A DNA stretch of 64,000 nucleotides, from assembly GCF_037201975.1 (NCBI RefSeq), contig NZ_CP147520.1:1054001-1118000 (forward strand), given 5' to 3'. Position numbers and translations under genes: made by a program. The stretch's first letter is position 1. Each line of letters starts with the position of its first letter. The notes below the pieces were generated by a model that searched no databases, had not been told where the DNA came from, and was given only the letters and a program-made list of their open reading frames with translations. This document shows positions 18,247 to 26,907 of the stretch, in pieces. The DNA comes from Streptomyces sp. TG1A-60. GTDB taxonomy: Bacteria > Actinomycetota > Actinomycetes > Streptomycetales > Streptomycetaceae.

Positions 18247-19110
18247 GTGAGTGAACGGCGGGCCGCACCCACCGTGGGTCAGGTGGTGCTCGGAAGACGG
18301 CTGCGGGAACTGCGCGAGGCCGCCGGGCTCAAGCGCGAGGAGGCGGCACGTGTCCTGCGGGTCGCCCCGGCGACCGTACGGCGCATGGAGACCGCCGACG
18401 TCGCCCTCAAGATCCCGTACGTGCAGGTCCTGCTGACGACGTACGGCGTCGCCGAGCACGACGTCGCCGCGTTCGTGACGCTGGCCGAGGAGGCGAACCA
18501 GCCTGGCTGGTGGCAGCGGTTCCACGATGTGCTGCCCGACTGGTTCAGCCTCTACGTCAGCCTTGAGGGGGCGGCGTATCTGATCCGGCAGTACGAGCCG
18601 CACTTCGTTCCGGGGATGTTGCAGACCGAGGAGTACGCGCGGGCGGTCATGGAGGCCGGGACCGTCGGCGGGACAGGGGCCGAGGCGATCGAGCGCCATG
18701 TGTCGCTGCGCATGGCCCGGCAGAAGCTCCTGACCCGGGAGAACCCTCCGCACCTCTGGGTGATCATGGACGAGACGGCGCTGGCGCGGCCGGTGAGCAT
18801 CCGCTCCGACGTGATGCGCGACCAGCTCGACCGGCTCCTGGAGGTCACCGAGAAGGACCATGTCATTCTCCAGGTCTGCGAGTTCACCAGCGGGCCCCAC
18901 CCGGGCACCTACGCCCCCTTCTCCCTCTTCCGCTTCGCCGAACCCGAACTCCCCGACATGGTCTACACCGAGTACCTCACCGGCGCCCTCTACCTCGACT
19001 CCCGGGACGAGGTCGCCATGCACCTGGAGGTCCTCGACCACATGGCCGCGCACGCGGCGTCCGCCGAGCACACGAGAGACGTCCTGCGGCGCTACCGGGA
19101 GAGGTACTGA
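18247..19110 (+). CDS. XRE-family regulator with DUF5753 domain
   Basis: The protein has 287 aa. An N-terminal helix-turn-helix spans residues 10-65 (LRELREAAGLKREEAARVLRV, APATVRRMET). A DUF5753 effector region from about residue 95 carries IRQYEPHFVPGMLQTEEYARAVM and a C-terminal HTRDVLRRY. This large Streptomyces family usually sits beside a small DUF397 protein. None is adjacent here, so it may act alone or with a distant partner. GTG at 18247 has GGGGAGG upstream. A 15-bp bidirectional terminator separates it from the convergent OsmC gene. Confidence 0.9.
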   Translation: MSERRAAPTVGQVVLGRRLRELREAAGLKREEAARVLRVAPATVRRMETADVALKIPYVQVLLTTYGVAEHDVAAFVTLAEEANQPGWWQRFHDVLPDWFSLYVSLEGAAYLIRQYEPHFVPGMLQTEEYARAVMEAGTVGGTGAEAIERHVSLRMARQKLLTRENPPHLWVIMDETALARPVSIRSDVMRDQLDRLLEVTEKDHVILQVCEFTSGPHPGTYAPFSLFRFAEPELPDMVYTEYLTGALYLDSRDEVAMHLEVLDHMAAHAASAEHTRDVLRRYRERY

Positions 19111-19186
19111 GCCCCCGAACCAGCCGTGACCCGCGACCGCCCTACGCCGCTCCCCCTTCGGGTCCCTCCCGTCCCCCTCACCGAGA

Positions 19187-19229
19187 CCCGCCTCCCCGGC
19201 CACCGGGCTCCGGCGGCCGGGGAGGCGGG
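19187..19229. terminator. Bidirectional terminator between XRE regulator and OsmC
   Basis: A perfect 15-bp GC stem (19187-19201 with 19215-19229) with a 13-nt loop lies between two convergent stop codons, 77 bp from one and 23 bp from the other. Confidence 0.85.
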
Positions 19230-19251
19230 GTGCGGACGGCTCGGCCGGGGG

Positions 19252-19680
19252 TCAGACCAGCTTGGCGGAGAGGGTGATCGGTACCGCCTTGAGGGCCTGG
19301 CTGACGGGGCAGTTCACCTTGGCGCCCTCGGCGGCGGCCACGAAGCCCTCCTCGTCGAGGCCGGGCACGGTGCCCTCCACGGTGAGATGGACGCCCGTGA
19401 TGCCCTCGCCCGGCTGGAAGGTCACGTCGGCGGAAGTGACGAGCTTGGTGGGCGGGGTGCCGGCACCGGCGAGGGCGTGGGAGAACGCCATGGAGAAGCA
19501 GCTGGAGTGGGCAGCCGCGATCAGCTCCTCGGGGCTGGTTTTGCCGTTCGCCTCCTGGGTGCGAGCGGCCCACGTCACCGGCTGCTCGGCGATGGCGCCG
19601 GAGGAGTCGAAGGTGACGACACCGTTGCCCTCTAGCAGGTTGCCTTCCCAGACGGTGTGTGCGGAGCGCGTGGTAGCCAC
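19252..19680 (-). CDS. OsmC-family peroxidase
   Basis: The protein is about 142 aa. OsmC-family members are thiol peroxidases that reduce organic hydroperoxides. The two conserved cysteines are present in AHSSCFSMAFSHAL (about residue 58) and KVNCPVSQAL (about 124), as is the Glu of SPEELIAAAHSS. The start is uncertain: ATG at 19686 abuts the AAAGGA ribosome site, whereas GTG at 19680 gives a 6-nt spacing and the usual VATTRSAHTVWEG start, so the latter is chosen. The gene stands alone and is expected to be stress-induced; no SigB-type promoter was seen. Confidence 0.92.
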   Translation of the reverse strand: MATTRSAHTVWEGNLLEGNGVVTFDSSGAIAEQPVTWAARTQEANGKTSPEELIAAAHSSCFSMAFSHALAGAGTPPTKLVTSADVTFQPGEGITGVHLTVEGTVPGLDEEGFVAAAEGAKVNCPVSQALKAVPITLSAKLV

Positions 19681-19836
19681 GGTCATTCCTTTCGCGTGTG
19701 GTCCCGGTTTCCGGGTGTCGGTGCCGGGTTGCCTGCCCCCATCCGATCACACTCCGGGACATCCCAGGCTCACCGCACCCGGAACTTGGCCTCCCGCGCG
19801 GTGAACGGCAGTCGAGCACCCCGTGGACCCGGTGCT

Positions 19837-22011
19837 CTATGCGTCCGCAGGGTTCTGTTCCTTGGCGGGTGCGGGTCGTTCGTGGCCGGGCGCGCGGTCG
19901 CCCGCGCCCCTCGGGGGCGCGCTGCCGTGGGCCAGCGGTACTTGGGGGCCGTTCGCCTCGCGCAGCCATCGCCTCAGTACGTGGTGGATCCGTTCGGCGC
20001 CGACCAGGTCCTCGCCGTCCTCGACCGGCGCGGAGAACACCAGCGGGGACATGAGGAAGGGGCGGGCCTGGCAGCCGCCGAGACCGCCGTGGGAGCCGAT
20101 CTGCTCCTCGAACGCGAGGACCTCGCCCTCGGCCGGGTCGTACCAGGAGTTGACCATGATGTCGGCGACGTGCGGGAAGCCGTGCGTGCGGCGTACGGCG
20201 TCGGCGGCGCCCGGACCGAAGTCGGCGAGAGGGCCCGGGTGTTCGTCGCTCAGCTCGTCGACCGGGATCTCCGTGCCGTGCGAGCCGAGGACGACGCCGC
20301 CGTGCTCCTCGCTGCGGACGAGGACGAAGCCGATGCCCGGATGGTTGGCGAGAGTGGAGAGCAGGGCCGGGTGGCGGGCGTCGATCTCCTCACGGCTCAT
20401 CCGGTGCGACACGTCCGGGAAGGAGACGAGGCCGAGGTTGCCGGAGGCGAGGACGATGGGCTCCGAGCGGCGCGTCGGCCGGTACTCCTCGCCGCCCTCC
20501 TCGACGGGGATGCGCAGCGCGGCCCGGACCGCCGACCGTGCCTCGGCGCCGCTGTGGGTGCGCTGGGCGCGGCGCGGTACGGGCAGGCCGCAACCGGCGC
20601 GGACCAGGTCGCCGAGGGTGAGGCCGTAGCGGCTCAGGAAGGTCTCGCCGGGGCTCTGGCCGTGGTCGGAGAGCAGGACGATCCGGTAGGCGCGCGGGGC
20701 GTGTTCGGCGACCTGGGCGATCAACGCGAGGGAACGGTCGAGGCGTTCGAGGACCTGCGCGGCATCCCGGCTGTGCGGGCCGGAGTGGTGGGCGACCTCG
20801 TCGTACGCCACCAGGTCCGCGTAGATCGCCGTGCGGCCCGCGAACATGTCGCCGATCACCGCGGTGACGACGACGTCGCGTTCGACGACGGTCGCGAAGG
20901 CGCGGATGAACGGGTAGAGACCGCCGCGCTTGACGCGGGGCCGCTGCCTGGCGAACCGTGCGCGCGTGGACTGGCCGGTCTCCCGCAGGACGTCGGCGAC
21001 GAAGGACATGGCGGTGCGTACGGCGTTGGCCGGGTCGGAGAAGTACGCGAAGTACCCGGCGCGCGAGCGGTTGCGCCTGTCCCTGCGGGCCGCGATCGAC
21101 AGGACGAGCGCGAGCTGCTCCGCGCCGCCGCTGAAGAGGTTGCCGCGGCTGGCGCCGTCGACGGTGAGCAGACCGCCGTCGCCGGTGCGGTCGATGGCCC
21201 GGCGCTGGAGTTCGGCGGCGCTGGAGGGCCGGTTGCAGACCACCACCTCCCGGCTGTCCTTCTCGTACCAGCGGAAGGCCGGCACGTCGTCGTTGCTGCC
21301 GTGCAGGATGCCGAGCTGGCTGGCGCCGGTCTGGCTGGACCAGTCGGTGCGCCACGGGGTGAGCCGGTGGGTGGGCCGGACGTGCGTGGTCCCGTCCGCC
21401 GGCCGGCCGAGCCAGGCGGCCACGGTCGGCATGAGGCCTCGCTCCGCCGCCGTCTCCAGCACGTCGTGGCCGACGCCGTCGAGCTGGAGGAAGAGGGTTC
21501 CGGGCCCGGCGGGCCCCGGCCCGCCGTGGGCGTGCCGGCGACGGCGGTAGGCCAGCCGGTACAGGCGGCGCCGGTAGGCGTCGTCGTCCCGTACGGCGAG
21601 GGCACCACCGGTGGCGGAGGCGACGGCGGACATCACCGCGGCGACCACCACGGCGGTCTCGGGCGCCGCCGCACCCTGCCCGGAGGGGCTGATCCGCAGT
21701 GCGAGGAGGAGCAGCGAGCCGTTGAGGAAGAAGACCAGCAGACCGAGGACGAGAGCGGGTACGAGCAGCAACGCCCGTACCAGCAGCGGCCACACCAGTG
21801 AGGAGAGCAGACCGAACGCGCCGGCCCCGAAGGCCGCGGTCACGGCGATCTGCGTGGCGCTCTCGCCGGTCTCGGACTGCAGCCGGAAGTCGGGCAGCGC
21901 CCCCGCGAGCACCAGCATCGTCAGCGTGGACACCACCCACACGGCCAGCATCCGCCAGACGCCGCTCAGCACCCTCCGCCAACGCCGTCCGCCCACGCCC
22001 GCCCACCTCAC
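19837..22011 (-). CDS. Holin-like membrane protein fused to type I phosphodiesterase domain
   Basis: The protein is about 724 aa. The N-terminal third has four hydrophobic helices (residues about 20-150) resembling the Phage_holin_4_2/YvlD membrane family. The rest is an alkaline-phosphatase-superfamily phosphodiesterase: LFLQLDGVGHDVL (metal-binding Asp), GNLFSGGAEQL, ADLVAYDEVAHHSG (Asp/His) and IVLLSDHGQSPG (Asp-His). It is probably a membrane-anchored phosphatase or nucleotide pyrophosphatase acting on a lipid- or envelope-linked phosphate. It is unlikely to be a lytic holin. The start is uncertain: GTG at 22011 has AGGA 8 nt upstream, with alternatives at 22038 and 21996. Confidence 0.82.
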   Translation of the reverse strand: MRWAGVGGRRWRRVLSGVWRMLAVWVVSTLTMLVLAGALPDFRLQSETGESATQIAVTAAFGAGAFGLLSSLVWPLLVRALLLVPALVLGLLVFFLNGSLLLLALRISPSGQGAAAPETAVVVAAVMSAVASATGGALAVRDDDAYRRRLYRLAYRRRRHAHGGPGPAGPGTLFLQLDGVGHDVLETAAERGLMPTVAAWLGRPADGTTHVRPTHRLTPWRTDWSSQTGASQLGILHGSNDDVPAFRWYEKDSREVVVCNRPSSAAELQRRAIDRTGDGGLLTVDGASRGNLFSGGAEQLALVLSIAARRDRRNRSRAGYFAYFSDPANAVRTAMSFVADVLRETGQSTRARFARQRPRVKRGGLYPFIRAFATVVERDVVVTAVIGDMFAGRTAIYADLVAYDEVAHHSGPHSRDAAQVLERLDRSLALIAQVAEHAPRAYRIVLLSDHGQSPGETFLSRYGLTLGDLVRAGCGLPVPRRAQRTHSGAEARSAVRAALRIPVEEGGEEYRPTRRSEPIVLASGNLGLVSFPDVSHRMSREEIDARHPALLSTLANHPGIGFVLVRSEEHGGVVLGSHGTEIPVDELSDEHPGPLADFGPGAADAVRRTHGFPHVADIMVNSWYDPAEGEVLAFEEQIGSHGGLGGCQARPFLMSPLVFSAPVEDGEDLVGAERIHHVLRRWLREANGPQVPLAHGSAPPRGAGDRAPGHERPAPAKEQNPADA

Positions 22012-22128
22012 GTCCCGATCCTGCGCCCAGCGTGTCACAAGGGCCGGGGCGCCGGGGAGCCATGCAGGGGCGGCACCGGGCGCAGGGACGGGGCACGCTT
22101 GCGGGTCCGTGCGCCCGAGGGCCCCGGC

Positions 22129-22620
22129 TCAGCGGCCGTCGTACCCCGCTGTCGGCATCGACAGGCGGCGGTGCACCCGGGCCTTCATCTGGGCGTCGTA
22201 GGCGGGCTCCGCGCGGCCCACGGTCTCGATCCGCATGCCGCGGCGGGCGCACTCGGCGGTGAAGTCCTCGACGGAGGCGAGCGCGCGTTCGAGGACACGG
22301 CGGCTGGGCGCGACGAAGAGGTCGACGAGGCCGGCGTCGACGTCCGCCCACAGGGCGCAGTGGTCGGGGCGCAGCCCGCGGACGAGCAGTTCGCGCGTCA
22401 CCACGTAGCCGCGCTCGGCGGCCCAGCGGGCACACATGGCGTGCTGGCTGCGGGAGTCGACCAGAAACGGATCCGCCTCCAGCTCCTCCAGCGGCGTCAG
22501 GCTCGCTATGGTCGCGACCCGCACCACCGTGCCCCGCACCACCGGCGCCCCGGCGCGTCCCCCAGGCGCGTCCGGGCACACCACGGCGGAGGCATCCCTC
22601 TCGACTCCCTTGTCTCCCAT
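22129..22620 (-). CDS. Resolvase-fold-like protein lacking the catalytic Ser
   Basis: The protein has 163 aa. From about residue 33 it follows the pattern of a serine-recombinase N-terminal domain: VRVATIASL in place of the YxRVS start, SQHAMCARWAAERGYVV (the Q-x-x-x-C-x-x-A helix), then ADVDAGLVDLFVAPSRRVLERA matching the LL-x-x-V-x-x-G-x-xD-x-x-V-x-x-x-x-R-x-x-R segment, and ARRGMRIETV. The nucleophilic Ser is replaced (RVAT rather than RVS) and no DNA-binding recombinase domain follows. It is therefore likely a non-recombining relative. ATG at 22620 is preceded by GAGGGGG. It diverges from a metallo-hydrolase. The assignment is by motif reading only. Confidence 0.72.
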   Translation of the reverse strand: MGDKGVERDASAVVCPDAPGGRAGAPVVRGTVVRVATIASLTPLEELEADPFLVDSRSQHAMCARWAAERGYVVTRELLVRGLRPDHCALWADVDAGLVDLFVAPSRRVLERALASVEDFTAECARRGMRIETVGRAEPAYDAQMKARVHRRLSMPTAGYDGR

Positions 22621-22704
22621 GGTGTCCCCCTCACCTCCGGGTTTCGCCGCAGACCCTACTCCAGCCCGTACGCTCGGGGCAGTAGCGCGAAGGAGGCGGA
22701 CGGA

Positions 22705-23478
22705 GTGCCGGTGGAGATCACCTGGTGGGGGCACGCGACCTGCACCGTGGAGGACTCGGGGACGCGGGTGCTGACCGACCCCCTCTTCGCGCGCCGACTC
22801 GCTCATCTGCGCAGGCGCCGGGGTGCGCCGCCCCCGCCGACGGCGGCGGTCGCGGATGTCGCGCTGGTGTCGCATCTGCACGCCGACCATCTGCACGTTC
22901 CGTCGCTGGCCCGGCTCGCCCCGGGGACCCGGCTGGTGGTGCCGAGGGGCGCCTCACGCCAGGTGCCGAGGCTGCGCAGGCTGACGCATCTGCGGCTCTC
23001 CGAGGCGGCACCCGGGGACGAGATCAGGGTCGGTGACCTGGTCGTCCGTGCCGTGCCGGCCCGGCACGACGGGCGGCGGCTCCCGGTCGGACCGCACCGG
23101 TCACCGGCGCTCGGCTATGTGATCGAGGGCGACGCGCGGACCTACTTCGCCGGGGACACCGAGCTGTTCGAGTCGATGGCCAAGGAGGTCGGGCCGGTCG
23201 ATGTGGCGCTGCTTCCCGTCGGCGGCTGGGGACCGTATCTCGGCGAGGGCCACCTGGACGCGGGGCGCGCGGCCGAGGCGCTTGCGCTGCTCGCGCCCCG
23301 GTGCGCGGTGCCCGTCCACTACGGCACGTACTGGCCGATCGGCATGGACGCCGTGCGCCCCCATGAGTTCCATGCTCCCGGCGAGGAGTTCGTACGCCTG
23401 GCCGCCGCCCGCGCCCCCGGCGTGGCCGTGCACCGGCTGGGGCACGGGGAGAGCATACGACCGGGGGAGGCCCGATGA
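22705..23478 (+). CDS. MBL-fold (UlaG-like) metal-dependent hydrolase
   Basis: The 257-aa cytosolic protein has the metallo-beta-lactamase fold. Metal ligands are SHLHADHLH (about residue 60), the central H of VPARHDG (about 117), FAGDTELF (about 151) and VPVHYGTYWP (about 211). The opening EITWWGHATCTVEDSG marks the UlaG/YtnP-like L-ascorbate-6-phosphate lactonase group, though the substrate here is unknown. GTG at 22705 has AAGGAGG 8 nt upstream. The DedA gene starts 35 bp after its stop, giving a likely two-gene operon. Confidence 0.88.
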   Translation: MPVEITWWGHATCTVEDSGTRVLTDPLFARRLAHLRRRRGAPPPPTAAVADVALVSHLHADHLHVPSLARLAPGTRLVVPRGASRQVPRLRRLTHLRLSEAAPGDEIRVGDLVVRAVPARHDGRRLPVGPHRSPALGYVIEGDARTYFAGDTELFESMAKEVGPVDVALLPVGGWGPYLGEGHLDAGRAAEALALLAPRCAVPVHYGTYWPIGMDAVRPHEFHAPGEEFVRLAAARAPGVAVHRLGHGESIRPGEAR

Positions 23479-23512
23479 GACGCCGGCCGAGACTGCGTCC
23501 GGAGAATGCCCG

Positions 23513-24139
23513 GTGATCGTTCTGGCCGCCGCGGGCACTCCGCTGCCGTACGCGTCCACACAGCAGGCGATCGGCTATCCGACGCTGTTCCTGCTGGTGC
23601 TCGTCGGAGCGCTGGTTCCGGTGGTGCCGACGGGGGCGCTGGTGAGTTCGGCGGCCGTGGTGGCTTTCCATCAGACGGCGCCGTTCACGCTGCTGCTGTT
23701 GTTCGTGGTGGCGTCGGTGGCCGCGTTCCTCGGGGACATCGCGCTGTACTGGCTGGGGCGGCGCGGAATGGACTCGAAGAACGGTTCCCGGTGGCTGGAG
23801 GCGATCCGCCGACGGGCGCCGGAGGACCGGCTGGCCCAGGCTCGGGCGAAGCTCGACGACCACGGGGTGGCCGTGCTGGTGCTGTCCCGGCTGATGCCGG
23901 CCGGTCGTCTCCCGGTGATGCTGGCGTGTCTGCTGTCGAGGATGCCGTTGCGGCGGTTCGCCCGGGGGAACCTGCCGGCATGCCTCGCCTGGGCCCTGAC
24001 GTATCAGCTGATCGGCATTCTGGGTGGGTCGTTGTTCGAGGAGCCGTGGCAAGGGGTGTTGGCGGCGGTCGTGCTGACGCTGCTGATCAGCGCGGCGCCG
24101 GGCGTGTGGCGGCGGTGGCTCCGCCGAGAAGGGGGCTGA
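23513..24139 (+). CDS. DedA-family membrane protein
   Basis: The 208-aa integral membrane protein has four or five hydrophobic segments. The DedA/SNARE-associated signature is visible: ALVPVVPTGALVSSAA, AFLGDIALYWLGRRG and the re-entrant VLVLSRLMPAGRLPVMLACLLS, which matches the F/LSRF-x-PGxR motif. DedA proteins act in membrane homeostasis and undecaprenyl-phosphate or phospholipid translocation. GTG at 23513 has GGAG 8 nt upstream. It lies behind the MBL hydrolase gene in the same direction. The 100-bp gap to the convergent gene at 24241 shows no clear terminator. Confidence 0.88.
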   Translation: MIVLAAAGTPLPYASTQQAIGYPTLFLLVLVGALVPVVPTGALVSSAAVVAFHQTAPFTLLLLFVVASVAAFLGDIALYWLGRRGMDSKNGSRWLEAIRRRAPEDRLAQARAKLDDHGVAVLVLSRLMPAGRLPVMLACLLSRMPLRRFARGNLPACLAWALTYQLIGILGGSLFEEPWQGVLAAVVLTLLISAAPGVWRRWLRREGG

Positions 24140-24240
24140 GAGCGGGGGAGAGCCCGGGGCTTGTCGTGCGGTGCGGGCCGCGGTTCGTGGTGGTTGATTC
24201 GGGCCCGCGCGGCGGAGCCGCACAGAGGCACAGCACCGTT

Positions 24241-25323
24241 TCAGTCGAGCACGCGGGAGCCGCCCACCGGCAGGTCCCACAGGTCCCCTCGGGGGAGGCC
24301 CGCCGCTGTCCAGGCCGCCCTCACCCGCGTCAGTGGTTCCAGGACCGGTTCCGCCGACAGCACGAACGCGGCCCAGTGCATGGGGGCCATACGGTGGGCG
24401 CCGAGGTCCTGGAAGGCGCGGACCGCCTCTTCCGGGTCGCAGTGCACGTCGCTGAGCCACCAGCGGGGATCGTAGGCCCCGATCGGCAGCAGGGCGAGGT
24501 CGATGCCGGGGTAGCGGCGGCCGATCAGGGAGAACCAGTGGCCGTAGCCCGTGTCGCCGGCGAAGTAGAGCCGCTTGCCGTCGGATGCCGTGAGGACCCA
24601 GCCGCCCCACAGGGAGCGGCAGGCGTCGGTGAGGGTGCGCTTGGACCAGTGGTGGGCCGGCACGAAGTCGAAGCGGACGCCGTTGAGTTCGGCCGCCTCC
24701 CACCAGTCCAGCTCGGTGACCCGGCTGAACCGGCGCCGCCGGAACCAGCGGCCGAGCCCGGCGGGCACGAGGACCGGGGTGTCGCGCGGGAGTCTGGCCA
24801 GGGTGGGCGCGTCGAGGTGGTCGTAGTGGTTGTGGCTGATGACGACCGCGTCCACGCGGGGCAGCGCGTTCCAGTGGACGCCGACGGGGGTGATCCGGGC
24901 GGGGGTGCCGAGGATCCGGCGGGACCAGACGGGGTCGGTGAGCACGGTGAGCCCGCCGATCCGCACCACCCAACTCGCGTGCCCCGCCCAGGAGACGGCG
25001 ACGGTACGCGCGTCCACGCGGGGCAACGGCGCGGGCTCGTACGGCAGTCGTGGGATGTCGGCGAGTCCGTCGGCGCCCGGCCGTACCGAGCCCTCGCGGG
25101 CGAACCGGGCGAAGGCGTTCAGGCCGGGCAGGGGTGTGGTCAGCCGGTCGGCGAAGGAGCTCGGCCATCGGCGGCGCTCGCCGAGGGGGCGGGGCTCGGC
25201 GAGTGGTGGGAGCGGGTGGGCGGGGTGGGGGACGGACGCCGGACCGTCGGTGTCCTCGGTGGTCGTCGTGGAGGTGGTGCTGGACGTGGTGGCTGAGGTG
25301 GTCGACTCGGACCGCTGCGTCAT
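24241..25323 (-). CDS. MBL-fold hydrolase, NAPE-PLD-like
   Basis: The protein has 360 aa. A low-complexity Thr/Ser-rich start (about 22 residues) precedes a conserved PLPGLNAFARFAREGSVRP segment and a metallo-beta-lactamase domain with SWAGHASWVV, ISHNHYDHLD (about 160), PAHHWSKRT, FAGDTGYG and MHWAAFVLS. The architecture and the HNHYDHLD motif match bacterial relatives of N-acyl-phosphatidylethanolamine phospholipase D, so a lipid phosphodiesterase activity is likely but unproven. ATG at 25323 has GGGAG 8 nt upstream. There is no signal peptide. It is convergent with the DedA gene. Confidence 0.88.
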   Translation of the reverse strand: MTQRSESTTSATTSSTTSTTTTEDTDGPASVPHPAHPLPPLAEPRPLGERRRWPSSFADRLTTPLPGLNAFARFAREGSVRPGADGLADIPRLPYEPAPLPRVDARTVAVSWAGHASWVVRIGGLTVLTDPVWSRRILGTPARITPVGVHWNALPRVDAVVISHNHYDHLDAPTLARLPRDTPVLVPAGLGRWFRRRRFSRVTELDWWEAAELNGVRFDFVPAHHWSKRTLTDACRSLWGGWVLTASDGKRLYFAGDTGYGHWFSLIGRRYPGIDLALLPIGAYDPRWWLSDVHCDPEEAVRAFQDLGAHRMAPMHWAAFVLSAEPVLEPLTRVRAAWTAAGLPRGDLWDLPVGGSRVLD

Positions 25324-25488
25324 CGAGGAGGCTCCCGTCGCTGAGCGTCGTCACGAAGGATCGTCGTCACTGAAGGTCGCTGAGAGGTGCTGACAGGCAC
25401 TGAGCGCGCTGAGGACGCTGAGGCCGGGGACCGTTGCGGCTGCGGGGCGCTGACGGGCGGTCGCGCTCGTCGGGCCGGGGAGCACTCG
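25324..25488. repeat. Short intergenic stretch with iterated CTGA motifs
   Basis: Between two minus-strand genes, 25340-25425 carries the motif GCTGAG or CACTGA at least six times, spaced about 8-12 bp. This could be a degenerate tandem repeat or a multi-site operator for the downstream hydrolase gene. No coding sequence is visible. Confidence 0.35.
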
Positions 25489-26706
25489 TCATCGAAGATC
25501 CGCGAAAGCGGCTCCGAACAACGTCAACGCGCTGCCCACGTGCGGGAGTTCCAGGGGGTCGGGCGCGGTGAGGACCTGTGCCCGCTCCGCGTCCGTGGTG
25601 CCGAGGAACCGGTCGGTGGACAGCCGGACGCGCAGCGCCGCTAGGTCGTCCCCGAACCGGTGGCCGCCGGGCGCGGGCATCTGGAGCCGGGCGGTGAGGA
25701 AGTCCTCCGCCTCCTGGGCGTCGCCGACGCCGTGTGCGGCGAGTGCCGAACGCAGCGGCGCGAGGTCGGCGTACAGATGCCGCCCGGCGCGCGGCGGCAG
25801 CGCGAGCGCACCGGCGGCCACGACGGCCCGGTGCGCGGCGGCGGCGAGGCGCGCGTGCAGACGTACGGTGGCGGCGAGCCGCTCGGTGACGGGGGCGGGC
25901 TCGTCTAGGGCGTACGTGGCCGCAGCGGTGACCGGGGTGGCGACCCGGGCGCCGAGCGCGGTGAGCACGTCGAGAACCCGCTCGCGCAGCCCCGTACCGG
26001 CCCCGTCTGCCGGGAAACGGGCGACGGCGGCCGGCCAGCCCGGCGGCAGGAAGGGGCCCGCGAGGTCGGTGACGACGGTGACCCGGTCGGGGAGCATCTC
26101 GGCGGGGCTGAGCAGCACGGTGTCGTGCGGGTCGTGCAGGGTGTCGCGCCAGGTCTCGTCGCTGACCAGGTGCAGCCCCTCCCCCAGGGCGGCCTCCATG
26201 GCCTCGTGCACCAGCTCGGGCGGGGCCACGGTGGCGGTCGGATCGTCCGCGACGCACAGCACGAGCAGTCGGGGGTCACCGCCCTCGGCCCGGATCCTGC
26301 GCACGGTCTCCAGGAGCGCGTACGGGTCCGGCACGCCCCCGCATTCGGCGGGCGTGGCCACGTGGAACACGGATCTGCCCAACGCCCGCGCCTGTGGTTC
26401 CCACCAGGCGGCGCACGGCCGTGGGAGCAGGACGTCGCCGCCGATCGCGGCGGTCAGCGCGAGGAGCAGGGCGGGGGCACCGGGCGCGGCGACGGCCCGG
26501 TCCGGTTCGGTGGTCAGTCCGCGCCGCCCCCAGTAGCCGCAGGCGGCTTCCAGGAGCGCGGGCGGGCCGCCGGTGGGCGCGGCGTGGGGGCTGCCCGCGG
26601 CGGCGGAGAGCACGGCGACCAGTTCGGGCAGGACCGGCAGTCCCTGGCCGGGGAGGGGTGGGCCGTAGCGGACCGGACCGTGCCCGACCGGATCCGTCCG
26701 CCGCAT
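25489..26706 (-). CDS. Fold-type I aminotransferase-like protein without the PLP lysine
   Basis: The 405-aa protein follows the class I/II aminotransferase layout: PTGGPPALLEAACGYWGRRGL (substrate loop and helix), VAAPGAPALLLAL, LVLCVADDPTATV (in place of NP-x-NPTG) and SDETWRDTLHDP (in place of SDEIYRD). At the position of the Schiff-base lysine (usually GLSKSLAL-x-GWR) it reads TDLAGPFLPPGW, so the Lys is Gly. The Asn-Pro dipeptide of the Asp/Asn loop is also altered. It is probably a catalytically altered or regulatory relative. ATG at 26706 has GGAGG 5 nt upstream. Neighbours give no pathway clue. Confidence 0.8.
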   Translation of the reverse strand: MRRTDPVGHGPVRYGPPLPGQGLPVLPELVAVLSAAAGSPHAAPTGGPPALLEAACGYWGRRGLTTEPDRAVAAPGAPALLLALTAAIGGDVLLPRPCAAWWEPQARALGRSVFHVATPAECGGVPDPYALLETVRRIRAEGGDPRLLVLCVADDPTATVAPPELVHEAMEAALGEGLHLVSDETWRDTLHDPHDTVLLSPAEMLPDRVTVVTDLAGPFLPPGWPAAVARFPADGAGTGLRERVLDVLTALGARVATPVTAAATYALDEPAPVTERLAATVRLHARLAAAAHRAVVAAGALALPPRAGRHLYADLAPLRSALAAHGVGDAQEAEDFLTARLQMPAPGGHRFGDDLAALRVRLSTDRFLGTTDAERAQVLTAPDPLELPHVGSALTLFGAAFADLR

Positions 26707-26907
26707 GTGTGCCTCCGCGCAGTCGTGTTGCGTTGTCCGCCCGCTTCCCGCTCCCGGATCGTCGATCCCGCTCGTCGTGGAGCGGGTTGCTCCGTAGGGC
26801 CGCGGAAGGCGCTCTGCGCGCCCTCGGCCTCTCCGTACCCAGGCTCGCGCGCGGCATGGGCGCCCGTACGGGTTGCGCCGGTCACAGCGGCGCCGGGTTC
26901 CGGTCGG

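Noticed and set aside
19837..22011. Prophage remnant because of the holin-like domain
   Set aside because: No other phage gene is near, and the protein is a chromosomal membrane phosphodiesterase fusion.
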